Notes: generated by a model from the sequence alone, not told the origin. Shown: positions 37,903 through 47,308, numbered from the stretch's first letter. The stretch is DNA of 64,000 nucleotides from Acinetobacter sp. YWS30-1 (GCF_033558715.1 NZ_CP114606.1:992001-1056000), one strand, 5' to 3'. A program made the numbers and translations.

Positions 37903-38946
37903 ATGAGCACTTATATCGTCAAACGTTTGCTTCTTATGATTCCGACATTATTGATGGTTTTACTGATCAATTTTGTGGTGATTCAGCTTGCACCGGGTGG
38001 TCCAGTGGAACAGGCTATCTATCAGTCACAGCATGCAAATAATTTGGCGATCGGTGGCTTACAATATCAGGGACAGCAAGGCCTGACCCCTGAAATGCTG
38101 GAACAGATCAAAATTCAGTATGGATTTGATCAGCCGGTTCATTTACGGTTCTGGGAAATGTTAAAAAGCTATGCTCAGTTTGATTTGGGCCAGAGCTTTT
38201 TTAAAGGCCAAGCTGTGACTGAACTGATCTGGGAAAAACTGCCAGTTTCACTGTCTCTAGGTTTCTGGAGTACCTTGCTCATTTATCTGGTTTCTATTCC
38301 TCTTGGCATCCAGAAAGCCAAAAAGCATGGCAGTCTGTTTGATCAAACGACGTCTTTGCTGCTGGCTGTGGGCTATGCCATTCCAGCCTTTATCTTTGCC
38401 ATTTTGCTGATTGTATTTTTTGCAGGTGGTTCCTATCTGCAATGGTTTCCTTTACAAGGATTAAGCTCGGAAAATTTTGATGAATTATCTTTCTTTGGAA
38501 AAATTCAGGATTATTTCTGGCATATGGCTTTGCCGCTACTGGCTATGGTACTCGGTGGTTTTGCACGGCTGACTTATCTGGTGAAATTTTCCTTTATGGA
38601 AGAACTCAGTAAACACTATGTACTGGCAGCAAAAGCGAAGGGACTACAGGAAAGGGCAGTACTCTATCGGCATGTACTGCGCAATGCAGTGCTGGTGTTG
38701 ATCGCTGGATTGCCAGAAGCTTTGCTCGGTATTTTATTTGTCGGGAACCTGTTTATTGAAATCATCTTTAATCTGGATGGTTTGGGCATGCTGGGATTTG
38801 AAGCGATTCTGCAGCGGGATTATCCGGTCATTTTTGGAACTTTGTTTATTTTTACTTTATTGGGCTTGGTGCTACGTTTGATCAGTGATGTGCTGTATCG
38901 GGTAATTGATCCCCGGATTCATTTCGATTCGCGAGGATTGAAATAA
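37903..38946 (+). CDS. yejB: ABC transporter permease YejB
   Basis: 347 residues from ATG 37903, preceded by GGGGAG. Six membrane helices are expected; the first is RLLLMIPTLLMVLLINFVVIQLAPGGP. The EAA-like loop (VLAAKAKGLQERAVLYRHVLRNA) that contacts the ATPase is intact. It is the inner-membrane permease of the oligopeptide class. Its stop overlaps the yejE start by one base (TAATG). Confidence 0.94.
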   Translation: MSTYIVKRLLLMIPTLLMVLLINFVVIQLAPGGPVEQAIYQSQHANNLAIGGLQYQGQQGLTPEMLEQIKIQYGFDQPVHLRFWEMLKSYAQFDLGQSFFKGQAVTELIWEKLPVSLSLGFWSTLLIYLVSIPLGIQKAKKHGSLFDQTTSLLLAVGYAIPAFIFAILLIVFFAGGSYLQWFPLQGLSSENFDELSFFGKIQDYFWHMALPLLAMVLGGFARLTYLVKFSFMEELSKHYVLAAKAKGLQERAVLYRHVLRNAVLVLIAGLPEALLGILFVGNLFIEIIFNLDGLGMLGFEAILQRDYPVIFGTLFIFTLLGLVLRLISDVLYRVIDPRIHFDSRGLK

Positions 38947-39956
38947 TGTCACCAATGCTACGCGCCAGCCTGCAACGTTTTAAAAATAATAAAACCGGAT
39001 TTGCCTGCTGCATTGCCTTTGTCATTATTTTTATCTTGTCACTTGGTGCTGAGCTGATCGCTAACGATAAGCCTTTACTGATCAAGTATGAGGACTCCTA
39101 TTATCTGCCAGTAATAAAGTCATATCCTGAAACGACTTTTGGGGGTGTCTTTGAAACTGAAGCCGAGTATCAGGATCCTGCGGTACAGCAGCTGATTAAT
39201 GCCAAAGGCTGGGCAATCTGGCCAGTGATCCGTTTTGCATATGACACCCCCAATTTGACACTCGATATTCCAGTGCCTTCAGCACCAAGCCAACAAAATT
39301 GGCTGGGGACCGATGATCAAGGACGTGATGTGCTAGCACGGATTTTATATGGTCTGCGTATTTCCTTGCTGTTTGGCTTTGCACTGACTTTGCTGTCGGC
39401 AGGATTAGGTGTGCTGGTCGGTGCAGTTCAAGGCTATTATGGTGGCTGGATTGACCTGATCGGACAACGTGCACTTGAGGTCTGGAGCAGCCTGCCGATG
39501 CTGTTTATGGTCATGATTCTGGTCAGTGTGTTTAGTCCGAATATTTACTGGCTATTTGTGATCATGCTATTTTTTGGCTGGACAACACTGGTGTCGATGG
39601 TGCGCGCTGAATTTTTACGGGCCAGAAATCTGGAATATGTCTGGGCAGCGAAAAGTATTGGTGCAGGGCATGGCCGGATCATGTTCAGGCATATTTTACC
39701 CAATGTGATGGGTTCCAGCCTGTCACAACTACCTTTTATGCTGACTGCCAATATTAGCGCACTAACTGCACTGGACTTTTTAGGTTATGGTTTGCCACCC
39801 GAAACCGCTTCTCTAGGTGAATTATTACTGCAGGGTAAAAATAATCTCAATGCGCCGTGGTTGGCTTTATCCGGGTTTCTGACTTTAGCCATTGTCTTGT
39901 CTTTACTCATCTATATCGGTGAAGCCATCCGGGATGCTTTCGATCCCAAAATTTAA
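38946..39956 (+). CDS. yejE: ABC transporter permease YejE
   Basis: 336 residues. The N-terminal helix (GFACCIAFVIIFILSLGAELI) is followed by a large periplasmic loop with the conserved NWLGTDDQGRDVLARILYG, which is typical of DppC/YejE permeases. The EAA loop EYVWAAKSIGAGHGRIMFRH is intact. It is the last gene of the visible operon; no yejF ATPase follows. A different ATP-binding protein encoded elsewhere must energise the transporter, if it is functional. Confidence 0.94.
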   Translation: MSPMLRASLQRFKNNKTGFACCIAFVIIFILSLGAELIANDKPLLIKYEDSYYLPVIKSYPETTFGGVFETEAEYQDPAVQQLINAKGWAIWPVIRFAYDTPNLTLDIPVPSAPSQQNWLGTDDQGRDVLARILYGLRISLLFGFALTLLSAGLGVLVGAVQGYYGGWIDLIGQRALEVWSSLPMLFMVMILVSVFSPNIYWLFVIMLFFGWTTLVSMVRAEFLRARNLEYVWAAKSIGAGHGRIMFRHILPNVMGSSLSQLPFMLTANISALTALDFLGYGLPPETASLGELLLQGKNNLNAPWLALSGFLTLAIVLSLLIYIGEAIRDAFDPKI

Positions 39957-40083
39957 AATGATTTTTTAAGACTGATTTAATATCTACAAATAAAATTTGT
40001 ATCCATTTGACAATATGAATTGTCAATTATGGCAAGTTAGGTTATAACACATACAAAATAAGATAAACATTTCAGGAAAGTAC

Positions 40084-41328
40084 ATGACACAATTGGCCGA
40101 TTCCATCCAGATCCGTAATACCCAGTTTAAAAACCGTATCATTAAAGGTGCCATGAGTGAGGCGTTGGCCAATGATGCAGGCCAACCCAATCAGGCCCAT
40201 TTAAAGTTGTATGAGGCGTGGGCCAAAGGTGGTTTAGGCTGTGCGATTACGGGTAATGTCATGGTGGATTTTCGTGCCAAGAATGAACCGGGTGTGGTCG
40301 TGGTAGAAACTGAACGTGATCTGGAAAAGTTAAAAGCTTGGGCGAATGTCGGCAAACGTCATGGCATGGTGCAACTGGTACAGTTGTCTCATCCTGGACG
40401 TCAATGCCCGAAAGGCTTGAATAAAGAAACCGTAGCGCCTTCAGCTGTGCCTTTTAGTCCGGCACTGGCGATGAGTTTCGGTACGCCACGTGAACTGCGT
40501 GAAGATGAAATTTTAGATATTATCCAGCGCTTTGCGACTTCAGCTGCCATTTGTGAAAAGGCGGGATTTGAAGGCGTGCAGTTACATGGGGCGCATGGTT
40601 ATCTAATTAGCCAGTTTTTATCGCCCCTGACCAATAAGCGCCAAGACCAGTGGGGTGGCAGTATTGAAAACCGCAGCCGATTTTTGCTAGAAGCCTATAA
40701 GGCGGTACGTGCAGCAACTTCAGAGAATTTTATCATTTCAGTGAAATTAAACTCGGCAGACTTTCAGCGCGGTGGCATTAGTGAAGAAGACGTTATTTAT
40801 GTTTTTAAGGCGATGGATGCAGTCGGGATCGATATGATTGAAGTTTCTGGCGGAACCTATGAAGCACCTGCAATGGCCGGAGTAAAAGCAGAGAAACGTA
40901 AAGCATCAACGGTTGCCCGCGAAGCCTATTTCCTCGATTTTGCCGAAAAGATCCGTCAGGAAGTTAATTGTTATTTAATGGTAACGGGGGGCTTCCGTAC
41001 CGCAGTGGGTATGAATGCAGCCCTTGACAGCGGTGCATGTGATTTTGTCGGTATTGCACGTCCATTTGCGGTCGAGCCTGATCTGGGTAACCGTCTGGTG
41101 GCTGGACAGGATGTACGTTATGCAGTGGAGAAAATTAAAACCGGTATTCCAATGATCGATAAAATGGCGATTATGGAAATCATTTGGTATGCCGCACAAT
41201 TTAAAGAAATTGCCAAAGGTAATCGACCAAATCCAAAACTGTCGCCTTTAAAGGTATTTTTAAATTACGTAAAAGGTAATGTGAAAGCTGTGATTAAAGG
41301 TCAGATCAATTCACGTAAATCGGCTTAA
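40084..41328 (+). CDS. NADH:flavin oxidoreductase, Old Yellow Enzyme family
   Basis: 414 residues, one FMN-binding TIM barrel. The motif VQLHGAHGYLISQFLSP (His-x-x-His type active-site pair region), then NKRQDQWGGSIENRSRF and GGFRTAVGMNAAL are family hallmarks. VQLSHPGRQCP near residue 100 belongs to the FMN site. A C-terminal extension (about residues 345-414) has a basic amphipathic character. It probably reduces activated alkenes with NAD(P)H; the natural substrate is unknown. AGGAAAG precedes the ATG. It stands alone and ends in a terminator. Confidence 0.92.
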   Translation: MTQLADSIQIRNTQFKNRIIKGAMSEALANDAGQPNQAHLKLYEAWAKGGLGCAITGNVMVDFRAKNEPGVVVVETERDLEKLKAWANVGKRHGMVQLVQLSHPGRQCPKGLNKETVAPSAVPFSPALAMSFGTPRELREDEILDIIQRFATSAAICEKAGFEGVQLHGAHGYLISQFLSPLTNKRQDQWGGSIENRSRFLLEAYKAVRAATSENFIISVKLNSADFQRGGISEEDVIYVFKAMDAVGIDMIEVSGGTYEAPAMAGVKAEKRKASTVAREAYFLDFAEKIRQEVNCYLMVTGGFRTAVGMNAALDSGACDFVGIARPFAVEPDLGNRLVAGQDVRYAVEKIKTGIPMIDKMAIMEIIWYAAQFKEIAKGNRPNPKLSPLKVFLNYVKGNVKAVIKGQINSRKSA

Positions 41329-41348
41329 TTTGTATAATGCATTGAAGC

Positions 41349-41381
41349 AAAAACAGGGCATATAAAATGCCCTGTTTTTTT
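41349..41381. terminator. Terminator after the Old Yellow Enzyme gene
   Basis: AAAACAGGGCAT and ATGCCCTGTTTTTTT form a stem between two convergent genes. Confidence 0.9.
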
Positions 41382-41394
41382 ATGAATGACCTTT

Positions 41395-42816
41395 TTAAGA
41401 ATAAGTCATGGCTTGAGTCTGAAAAGGGAAGAGCAACTGAGAAAGCTGACGTGTTGCCCACAAGCCCACTTCCTGATGATGCATATGCGGTGCCACATAA
41501 GGAATCAACAGATCAATCTTCTGTTCGGCAGCAGCACAGCGATTCAGACGGCTTTTCAGTTGATGGATCTGTTGCTGGTCGATACGGTTCAACACCGGTT
41601 CCATCTGGTTATGTACTTGAGATCTGCTACGTGATGACAGACGAGCGGCAAAAGTCTCACCTTGAATCCAGTCTTTAATAATCTGTTTTTCAGTCGCATT
41701 AAATACACCAAACATTTTGCCATCTGGATTATCAATCATTTTCCAGAACCGGCTTTGTTCTACAGGTGCATCTTTTACAATCCAGCCTTTTTCAATCATG
41801 ACTTTCAAGAAGTCTGCAATCTGTGCCGGATCGGATAACCACTCATTAATGGTCTTGCCACTAAACTGGCATTTCTGGTTATGGATATATTGTCCAATCA
41901 GCGCTTTGTTCTGAAACACTTTCAAAGCCAGTTTTTCAGTATCCAGCTGCTTGATGATCTGGGTGGAACTTTTACCAATGTCATTCAGCACATAACCTTT
42001 TTTAATCAGGTCTAGATACTGGGCAGGATCTTCAACGAGTGCATACTGATCTAAATAGGCTTGCAGAGATTTTTGTGCATGACCGTTGTGAGCATTATCA
42101 ATGGTAATGTGTACATTGAAGTAATGCGGATCAATACCGAGTTCAGACAGCTCATAATTGGTAATTAACAGGTGTAAGGGCAGCTGCTCATAACCCAGAT
42201 TAAAACCAATTACTAACGGCAAATATTCGGGTGGTGCGTAGGCCAAAGCCAGCTGCACGGCTGCTTGTTCATAATAGCTGGCATCCAGTTGCTCAGCATA
42301 GCTGTTCAGCTCATAATGATTCAACAAGTCCTGATACATGGTGACATGATTGGCACGGGTATGACCCATGCCTAGTTCTTCCAGATAGATATAAATCAGG
42401 TCTTTGGTTTCCGGACGATTCCAGTTTTGCACAGTTGAATACAGCCATGAGCCGTCTACCAGTTTTACAGGTGCGACTTTGGCCAGGAACTCAAATGCAT
42501 GTGACACAGTCGGGAAGTATTCACGTCCTTGCTGCTGTCTACGCCGCTCTACATAGGACTGGAAGATTGCGCAGGTTTGGTGGTGCTGTTCCAGAAAATG
42601 TTGTTCTACATGTCTGGGTTGATCCAGCCATTCCAGCCCAGCCACATCAACTTGCTGGATTAAATCTCTTAAATAGTTCTCAGCCTGTTCGGTCTTTACT
42701 GCCGTCGAAATCTGTTGATCTTGAAAGAAGTTGACCCAATCTTTAAAGTTATTAAATTGATGATTATGATTTTTAATAGATGATTCAGGCGAACTTAACT
42801 TTGTACTGACGAACAT
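41395..42816 (-). CDS. Iron-containing redox enzyme of the haem-oxygenase-like (HDO) superfamily
   Basis: 473 residues, helical throughout. The central third fits the haem-oxygenase-like diiron family (Haem_oxygenas_2). IYLEELGMGHTRANHVTMY supplies Glu and His ligands near residues 150-160. HYFNVHITIDNAHNGHAQKS supplies the Asp-x3-His-x2-His set near residues 235-245. Such enzymes perform oxidative C-C or C-N cleavage or N-oxygenation in small pathways. No biosynthetic partner is next to it, so the substrate is unknown. The N-terminal 100 residues and C-terminal 200 residues are additional. AAGGATCAG precedes the ATG. Confidence 0.78.
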   Translation of the reverse strand: MFVSTKLSSPESSIKNHNHQFNNFKDWVNFFQDQQISTAVKTEQAENYLRDLIQQVDVAGLEWLDQPRHVEQHFLEQHHQTCAIFQSYVERRRQQQGREYFPTVSHAFEFLAKVAPVKLVDGSWLYSTVQNWNRPETKDLIYIYLEELGMGHTRANHVTMYQDLLNHYELNSYAEQLDASYYEQAAVQLALAYAPPEYLPLVIGFNLGYEQLPLHLLITNYELSELGIDPHYFNVHITIDNAHNGHAQKSLQAYLDQYALVEDPAQYLDLIKKGYVLNDIGKSSTQIIKQLDTEKLALKVFQNKALIGQYIHNQKCQFSGKTINEWLSDPAQIADFLKVMIEKGWIVKDAPVEQSRFWKMIDNPDGKMFGVFNATEKQIIKDWIQGETFAARLSSRSRSQVHNQMEPVLNRIDQQQIHQLKSRLNRCAAAEQKIDLLIPYVAPHMHHQEVGLWATRQLSQLLFPFQTQAMTYS

Positions 42817-43063
42817 AATCTGATCCTTGCAGATATATTATGCTTTCTACCTTAACGGCATGCTTATACCACCGGTGTTGATTTTTTGTTCGGATTTATA
42901 GTGCGATTGCTGTAAATGAAAATGAATGGATAACGAGTTGAAGAGAAATGTAAAAGAATAAGATTTTTGAATGAATTATTTATAAACAAATAAAATTGCA
43001 ATCGAGACAATTTGATCAAACGTTAAAAACAGGAATGAAGGAACAAGCAAAAAAACAAATAAT
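42817..43063. other. AT-rich intergenic stretch
   Basis: No ORF or RNA seen; it must contain the promoter of the HDO-family gene. A terminator for the tRNA-Glu cluster lies at its right edge. Confidence 0.4.
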
Positions 43064-43099
43064 AAAAAAGCCCGAGTCATCATGCTTGGGCTTTTTTAT
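43064..43099 (-). terminator. Terminator of the triple tRNA-Glu unit
   Basis: AAAAAAGCCC / GGGCTTTTTTA with the T run on the minus strand, 30 bases after the last tRNA in the transcript. Confidence 0.85.
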
Positions 43100-43130
43100 G
43101 AGAAGTTAATTAAATTAACTATCTCGAATA

Positions 43131-43206
43131 TGGCGTCCCTACGGGGATTCGAACCCCGGTTACCGCCGTGAAAGGGCGATGTCCTAGGCCTCTAGACGAT
43201 AGGGAC
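43131..43206 (-). tRNA. tRNA-Glu (anticodon UUC), copy 1
   Basis: 76 bases with encoded CCA. The minus strand reads GTCCCTATCGTCTAGAGGCC, then the anticodon loop CTTTCAC, then GGTTCGAATCC in the T arm and GGGACGCCA. It is identical to the four other copies in this window. Third in a transcript of three tRNA genes. Confidence 0.98.
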
Positions 43207-43251
43207 AGTGTAGAAGTGATATTTTAAACCAGAACTTTTGGTTTGAAGTAA

Positions 43252-43327
43252 TGGCGTCCCTACGGGGATTCGAACCCCGGTTACCGCCGTGAAAGGGCGA
43301 TGTCCTAGGCCTCTAGACGATAGGGAC
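43252..43327 (-). tRNA. tRNA-Glu (anticodon UUC), copy 2
   Basis: Same 76-base sequence as copy 1, with an identical anticodon loop and encoded CCA. Middle gene of the three-tRNA transcript, 45 bases from copy 1 and 24 from copy 3. Confidence 0.98.
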
Positions 43328-43351
43328 TTAATAAAATATTACTTCTGAAAT

Positions 43352-43427
43352 TGGCGTCCCTACGGGGATTCGAACCCCGGTTACCGCCGTGAAAGGGCGA
43401 TGTCCTAGGCCTCTAGACGATAGGGAC
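43352..43427 (-). tRNA. tRNA-Glu (anticodon UUC), copy 3
   Basis: Same 76-base sequence. It is the first gene behind the promoter at 43445-43473. Confidence 0.98.
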
Positions 43428-43444
43428 GTTTCAGAGGTGGGCGT

Positions 43445-43473
43445 ATATTAGGGTGAAAACAGGGGGGTGTCAA
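43445..43473 (-). promoter_or_regulatory. Consensus promoter of the tRNA-Glu trio
   Basis: On the minus strand TTGACA (43473-43468) and TAATAT (43450-43445) are separated by 17 bases. The spacing to the first tRNA allows a short leader of about ten bases. Confidence 0.88.
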
Positions 43474-43558
43474 ACGCTTTTCCAGAGTTTTTTGGAAATT
43501 TTCTTTTGAGTGCATAAATTTAAAACAATATTAGCAGAATACTTGAAAAATGCAGGAT

Positions 43559-44470
43559 TTAGGCCGGATTTTTAAGCAATTCCAGAATGGCTTCAACAAC
43601 CTGAGGATGCAGTAAATAGCCAGTAATATCATGTGGACGGTGAATATGCGTACGAATGCCATGATTGATGATTTCAGGTTCAAACTTGAATGGCGGTTCG
43701 GTAAGCGGAATGGCGGTGAGATAATCATCCGTTGAGTAGAAATTGATCCAGTCGCCTTTAATTGCCTTAGGTCGTGCCACCGGCTGTGCCAAGCTGGATT
43801 GAATCACCTGAAAGGCTAATGGCGAACCTAAAGTAATAAAACGCTGTACATTCAGTTCAGGGTGCTGGATAAGATGATTATAGGCAATCACACTTCCTAA
43901 AGAATGAGCAATGACAATGCAGGATTTGCGACCACTCAGTTGTCGGGCAATCCGTTCATGTACTTCTCTCATGAAATCAGGATTATCGAGATAAAGATAA
44001 GTTTCAATCAGAAATCTCTGCAATAGAGTGCGATGCAGAGTGGGAAAATAATTGAGTAATAAGGCAAAATCCCGAAGCGCCACATTCTTGCCGAGGGCGG
44101 TAAAATAATTGAATTTCTGTCTGAAATCCATGGTATCACTTGGGCTGGGTTGGGCGAAATCGGTAATTGTGGGCCTACGCCAACCAGGACGTGGAACAGG
44201 GGCGGGAAGCTGAGGTTGAGCAGGCTTACGAAAAGGAAAGCTAGGCCATTCCTGGGGCATCAGGGTGCCAGCTTCTAGAATATTACGGACGTTATAACGT
44301 GAAAGCAGATCGCCATAAAATGGAATACGAATGTGGCGTTTTAAATAACTAAATCTGGCATCTTGTTGATGTTTGCGCATCCCTTTTTGAAGTATATGGA
44401 GCCAGCGCTGGCGGATGGAGGCAGCGCTATGATGTTGCTGATTCATTCCATGAATAAAAATAACTTTCAT
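43559..44470 (-). CDS. Alpha/beta hydrolase (lipase-like), paralogue A
   Basis: 303 residues from ATG 44470, with GGGG upstream. KVIFIHGMNQQ at the N-terminus holds the oxyanion loop. CIVIAHSLGSVIAYNHL carries the nucleophile Ser in A-H-S-L-G near residue 195. A late His in GIRTHIHRPHDITGY could complete the triad. A Pro-rich linker (about residues 75-100) is present. There is no signal peptide. It is closely similar along its length to the next gene upstream, so the two arose by tandem duplication. The substrate is unknown; it resembles cytoplasmic esterase/lipase-like proteins. Confidence 0.85.
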   Translation of the reverse strand: MKVIFIHGMNQQHHSAASIRQRWLHILQKGMRKHQQDARFSYLKRHIRIPFYGDLLSRYNVRNILEAGTLMPQEWPSFPFRKPAQPQLPAPVPRPGWRRPTITDFAQPSPSDTMDFRQKFNYFTALGKNVALRDFALLLNYFPTLHRTLLQRFLIETYLYLDNPDFMREVHERIARQLSGRKSCIVIAHSLGSVIAYNHLIQHPELNVQRFITLGSPLAFQVIQSSLAQPVARPKAIKGDWINFYSTDDYLTAIPLTEPPFKFEPEIINHGIRTHIHRPHDITGYLLHPQVVEAILELLKNPA

Positions 44471-44718
44471 CGACACCCCACTGAGTTCGATAGAATTATA
44501 TTTACAGTATAGAAAATATTAACGTAGCAAAAGCAGCGCTTTTTGTGGTGTTAATGTGTAAATTATCTTTGATAAAACAATAATTAACAGACATATGTAT
44601 ATTTATAAAAGAGTCATAAATAAACCACAAAATGAGTAGGTATGAATAAAGAATTTTACTCAGCAGAAAAATAATGCAAAGGAAATAGTAAAATTAAATC
44701 TGTAAATTAAGATGCTTT

Positions 44719-45609
44719 TTAGAGCATTTCCAGCAGGGCTTCGATGACTTCCGGATGCTGGACATAGCCATCAATATCATGCGGACGATAAATTGAAGTA
44801 CAAATCTCCCGATTGATAATTGCCGGCTGAAACTGAAAAGGCGGTTCTGATAATGGAAAGGCAGTTAAAAAGTCATCACTGCAATAAAAATTAATCCAGT
44901 CACCTTTAATAGCTTTTGGCCGATGAACAGGCTGTGGCAAATGTTCCTGAATGACCCGGAAAGCCATTGGTGATCCCATGCTGATAAAACGCTGTACATT
45001 CAGTTCCGGGTGCAGAAGCAGATAATGATAGGCAATCACACTTCCTAAAGAATGAGCCATCAGGATACAGGGTTTATCGCCATGCAGTTGTTGACCAATT
45101 CGCTGATGTACCTGCTGCATGAATGTGGAATTCGCTAGATAAGAATAGGTTTCGATCAGAAATTTTTTGATCAGCGTATCATGCAGGCGAGGGAAATGAT
45201 TCAGTAAAATCACAAAATCCCGTAATAGAGTATTCCGGCTTAATATACTAATAAACTTCAGCTTCTGGTTAAAGGTCATGGCATCCTCAACCTTTAGCTC
45301 GGGAATTTCACAAATTTCAGGTGAATATTGATTGAGATGGGGTGGTGGCTGGGATTTAACTGGCTGATGGAAGGGAAAGCGAGGCCAGTCTTGTGGCATC
45401 AAGGTGCTGGCATTTAGCACATTATGTAAATGATGACGGGACAGCAAGTCACCATAAAAAGGAATACGGATATGCCGTTTCAGATAAGCAAAATGTGCCT
45501 GTTGATGTGACTGTTCCAGACCGCGTTTTAGCAGACTGAGCCAGCGTTGACGCAGGGAGGCAGAGCTGAATTTCTGCTTGTTCATGCCATGAATATAAAT
45601 AATTTTCAT
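44719..45609 (-). CDS. Alpha/beta hydrolase (lipase-like), paralogue B
   Basis: 296 residues from ATG 45609. Same design as paralogue A: KIIYIHGMNKQ, RHIRIPFYGDLLSRHH, CILMAHSLGSVIAYHYL and the C-terminal ICTSIYRPHDIDGY. The most divergent part is the Pro-rich linker near residues 80-105. The two genes are separated by about 250 bases without a clear terminator. Tandem duplicates that keep all catalytic motifs suggest both are used, perhaps on different substrates. Confidence 0.85.
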   Translation of the reverse strand: MKIIYIHGMNKQKFSSASLRQRWLSLLKRGLEQSHQQAHFAYLKRHIRIPFYGDLLSRHHLHNVLNASTLMPQDWPRFPFHQPVKSQPPPHLNQYSPEICEIPELKVEDAMTFNQKLKFISILSRNTLLRDFVILLNHFPRLHDTLIKKFLIETYSYLANSTFMQQVHQRIGQQLHGDKPCILMAHSLGSVIAYHYLLLHPELNVQRFISMGSPMAFRVIQEHLPQPVHRPKAIKGDWINFYCSDDFLTAFPLSEPPFQFQPAIINREICTSIYRPHDIDGYVQHPEVIEALLEML

Positions 45610-45653
45610 CGACACACCACGCTGGCTGCCTAGAACATTTTCAGTATAAATAA

Positions 45654-45679
45654 AAAAGAGCAGCCGAAGCTGCTCTTTT
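45654..45679 (-). terminator. Terminator of amino-acid permease A
   Basis: AAAAGAGCAGC / GCTGCTCTTTT stem with T run on the minus strand, 15 bases after the permease stop. Confidence 0.85.
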
Positions 45680-45693
45680 GGTCATTTTAATGT

Positions 45694-47106
45694 TTAAGTA
45701 TTTTTGTGATAGAACTTGTAGTAGCTGGCATAGCACAGTGCGATAAACAGCAAGCAGCCAAAGAAACTGATACGCATGCTCGGATCAAACACCATACTGA
45801 TACAGGTAATCAGACAGAACAGAAAACCCAGAATCGGTACGATCGGGAACAATGGCGCAGCAAAATCAAGATCCTTCGCTGTTTTACCCTGTTTGTACCA
45901 TTCACGGCGGAAGTTGAACATGCTGAGACAGATGCTCATCCAGACCACTACCATGGTAAATGCTGCAATACCTAGCAAGTTAGTGAAGATAGTTTCCGGT
46001 GCGAACTGTTCAGACAGCAAACCAGGCATACCGCCAATCATGGTGACAATGACTGCAATATAAGGTACACCACGCGCATTTAGGCGTGAAAATACCGCTG
46101 GTAACTGTTTACTGTAAGACAATGACCACATCATACGGGATGCAGCAAATAGACCTGAGTTAGCAGCAGATAGCAATGCTGTGATAATCACAAAGCGGAT
46201 AATATCTTCGGCATAAGGAATACCGATATGCTGGAATACTGTCACGAATGGGCTGCTACTGACACCTTCAGCTGCCAGACCTGCTTCCTGATGCGGAAGA
46301 AGGGAAGTCACCACAATAATCGTACCTACAAAGAAAATCAGTAAGCGGAAAATTGCAGTATTAATCGCTTTTGGTACATTTTTGGCCGGATCTTTGGTTT
46401 CACCCGCAGCCACACCAATCAGTTCTGTGCCAGAGAATGCAAAGTTTACAATCAGCATGGTGGTGAAGATTGGGAACAGACCTTCTGGGAACCAGCCTTG
46501 AGCTGTCAGGTTACTGAATAGCGGAGCAGTTTCCTGTCCTTGGTAGCTTACTACACCAAAAATAGCGAGTAGGCCAAGCAGGATAAAGGTCACGACAGTA
46601 ACGACTTTCACAAGTGCTAGCCAGAACTCGGACTCTGCAAACCAGCGGGTAGAAATCATATTCAGTGAGAATACGAAAGCACCAAAAATCAGTGTCCACA
46701 TCCACATAGAGCTATCCGGGAACCATTCCTGCATTAATAAAGCTGCAGCGGTAAATTCAGTTCCCAAGGTCACTGACCAGGTCAGCCAGTATAGCCAGGT
46801 AATGGTGTAGCCAGTCCCTGGTCCAATATAGCGTTTGGCATAGGCGCCAAATGAGCCAGATTCGGGCATATGAACGGCAAGTTCACCCAGACATAGCATA
46901 ACCATGTAAGCGATGATCCCGCCAAGGAGATAAGCAAGAATGGCACCTACAGGCCCCGTTTGTGCAATGACTTCACCCGAACCTAGAAATAGGCCTGTTC
47001 CGATTGCGCCACCAAGCGAAATCATGACCAGATGTCGAGTACTCATAGCGCGTTTTAAAGGCGCAGAATTGCCCTGATGCGTAGCATCATTCGGAGATGA
47101 GTGCAT
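45694..47106 (-). CDS. APC-family amino-acid permease A, MmuP-like
   Basis: 470 residues and about 12 membrane helices. The helix-1 substrate motif SLGGAIGTGLFLGSGEVI, FAFSGTELIGVAAGETKDP, and SAANSGLFAASRMMWSLS mark the amino-acid permease (AAT) family. Overall order and length resemble E. coli MmuP, the S-methylmethionine carrier, but lysine or GABA type permeases are close relatives. The substrate is therefore not assigned. The ATG at 47106 was preferred over a TTG three codons earlier. It lies just downstream of a tRNA-Glu gene. Confidence 0.9.
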   Translation of the reverse strand: MHSSPNDATHQGNSAPLKRAMSTRHLVMISLGGAIGTGLFLGSGEVIAQTGPVGAILAYLLGGIIAYMVMLCLGELAVHMPESGSFGAYAKRYIGPGTGYTITWLYWLTWSVTLGTEFTAAALLMQEWFPDSSMWMWTLIFGAFVFSLNMISTRWFAESEFWLALVKVVTVVTFILLGLLAIFGVVSYQGQETAPLFSNLTAQGWFPEGLFPIFTTMLIVNFAFSGTELIGVAAGETKDPAKNVPKAINTAIFRLLIFFVGTIIVVTSLLPHQEAGLAAEGVSSSPFVTVFQHIGIPYAEDIIRFVIITALLSAANSGLFAASRMMWSLSYSKQLPAVFSRLNARGVPYIAVIVTMIGGMPGLLSEQFAPETIFTNLLGIAAFTMVVVWMSICLSMFNFRREWYKQGKTAKDLDFAAPLFPIVPILGFLFCLITCISMVFDPSMRISFFGCLLFIALCYASYYKFYHKNT

Positions 47107-47215
47107 AGGAGTCAAAAAATAAAAGAATGAAGCGGGTTATTGTAGTGAAAAACTACAAATCTGCAACGTATTAATATGGATTATGTATAAGACTTGATCG
47201 TGAGCGATCAGATAA

Positions 47216-47291
47216 TGGCGTCCCTACGGGGATTCGAACCCCGGTTACCGCCGTGAAAGGGCGATGTCCTAGGCCTCTAGACGATAGGGAC
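47216..47291 (-). tRNA. tRNA-Glu (anticodon UUC), copy 4
   Basis: 76 bases, identical to copies 1-3, with encoded CCA. It sits between permease A and the split permease B and has its own promoter. Confidence 0.98.
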
Positions 47292-47308
47292 GTTGCGAGG
47301 TGATGGCT

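Noticed and set aside
43131..43427. Three nearly identical blocks spaced by short unique sequence, like a CRISPR array
   Set aside because: Each block is a full 76-base tRNA-Glu with cloverleaf, anticodon and CCA, and the spacers are of unequal length.
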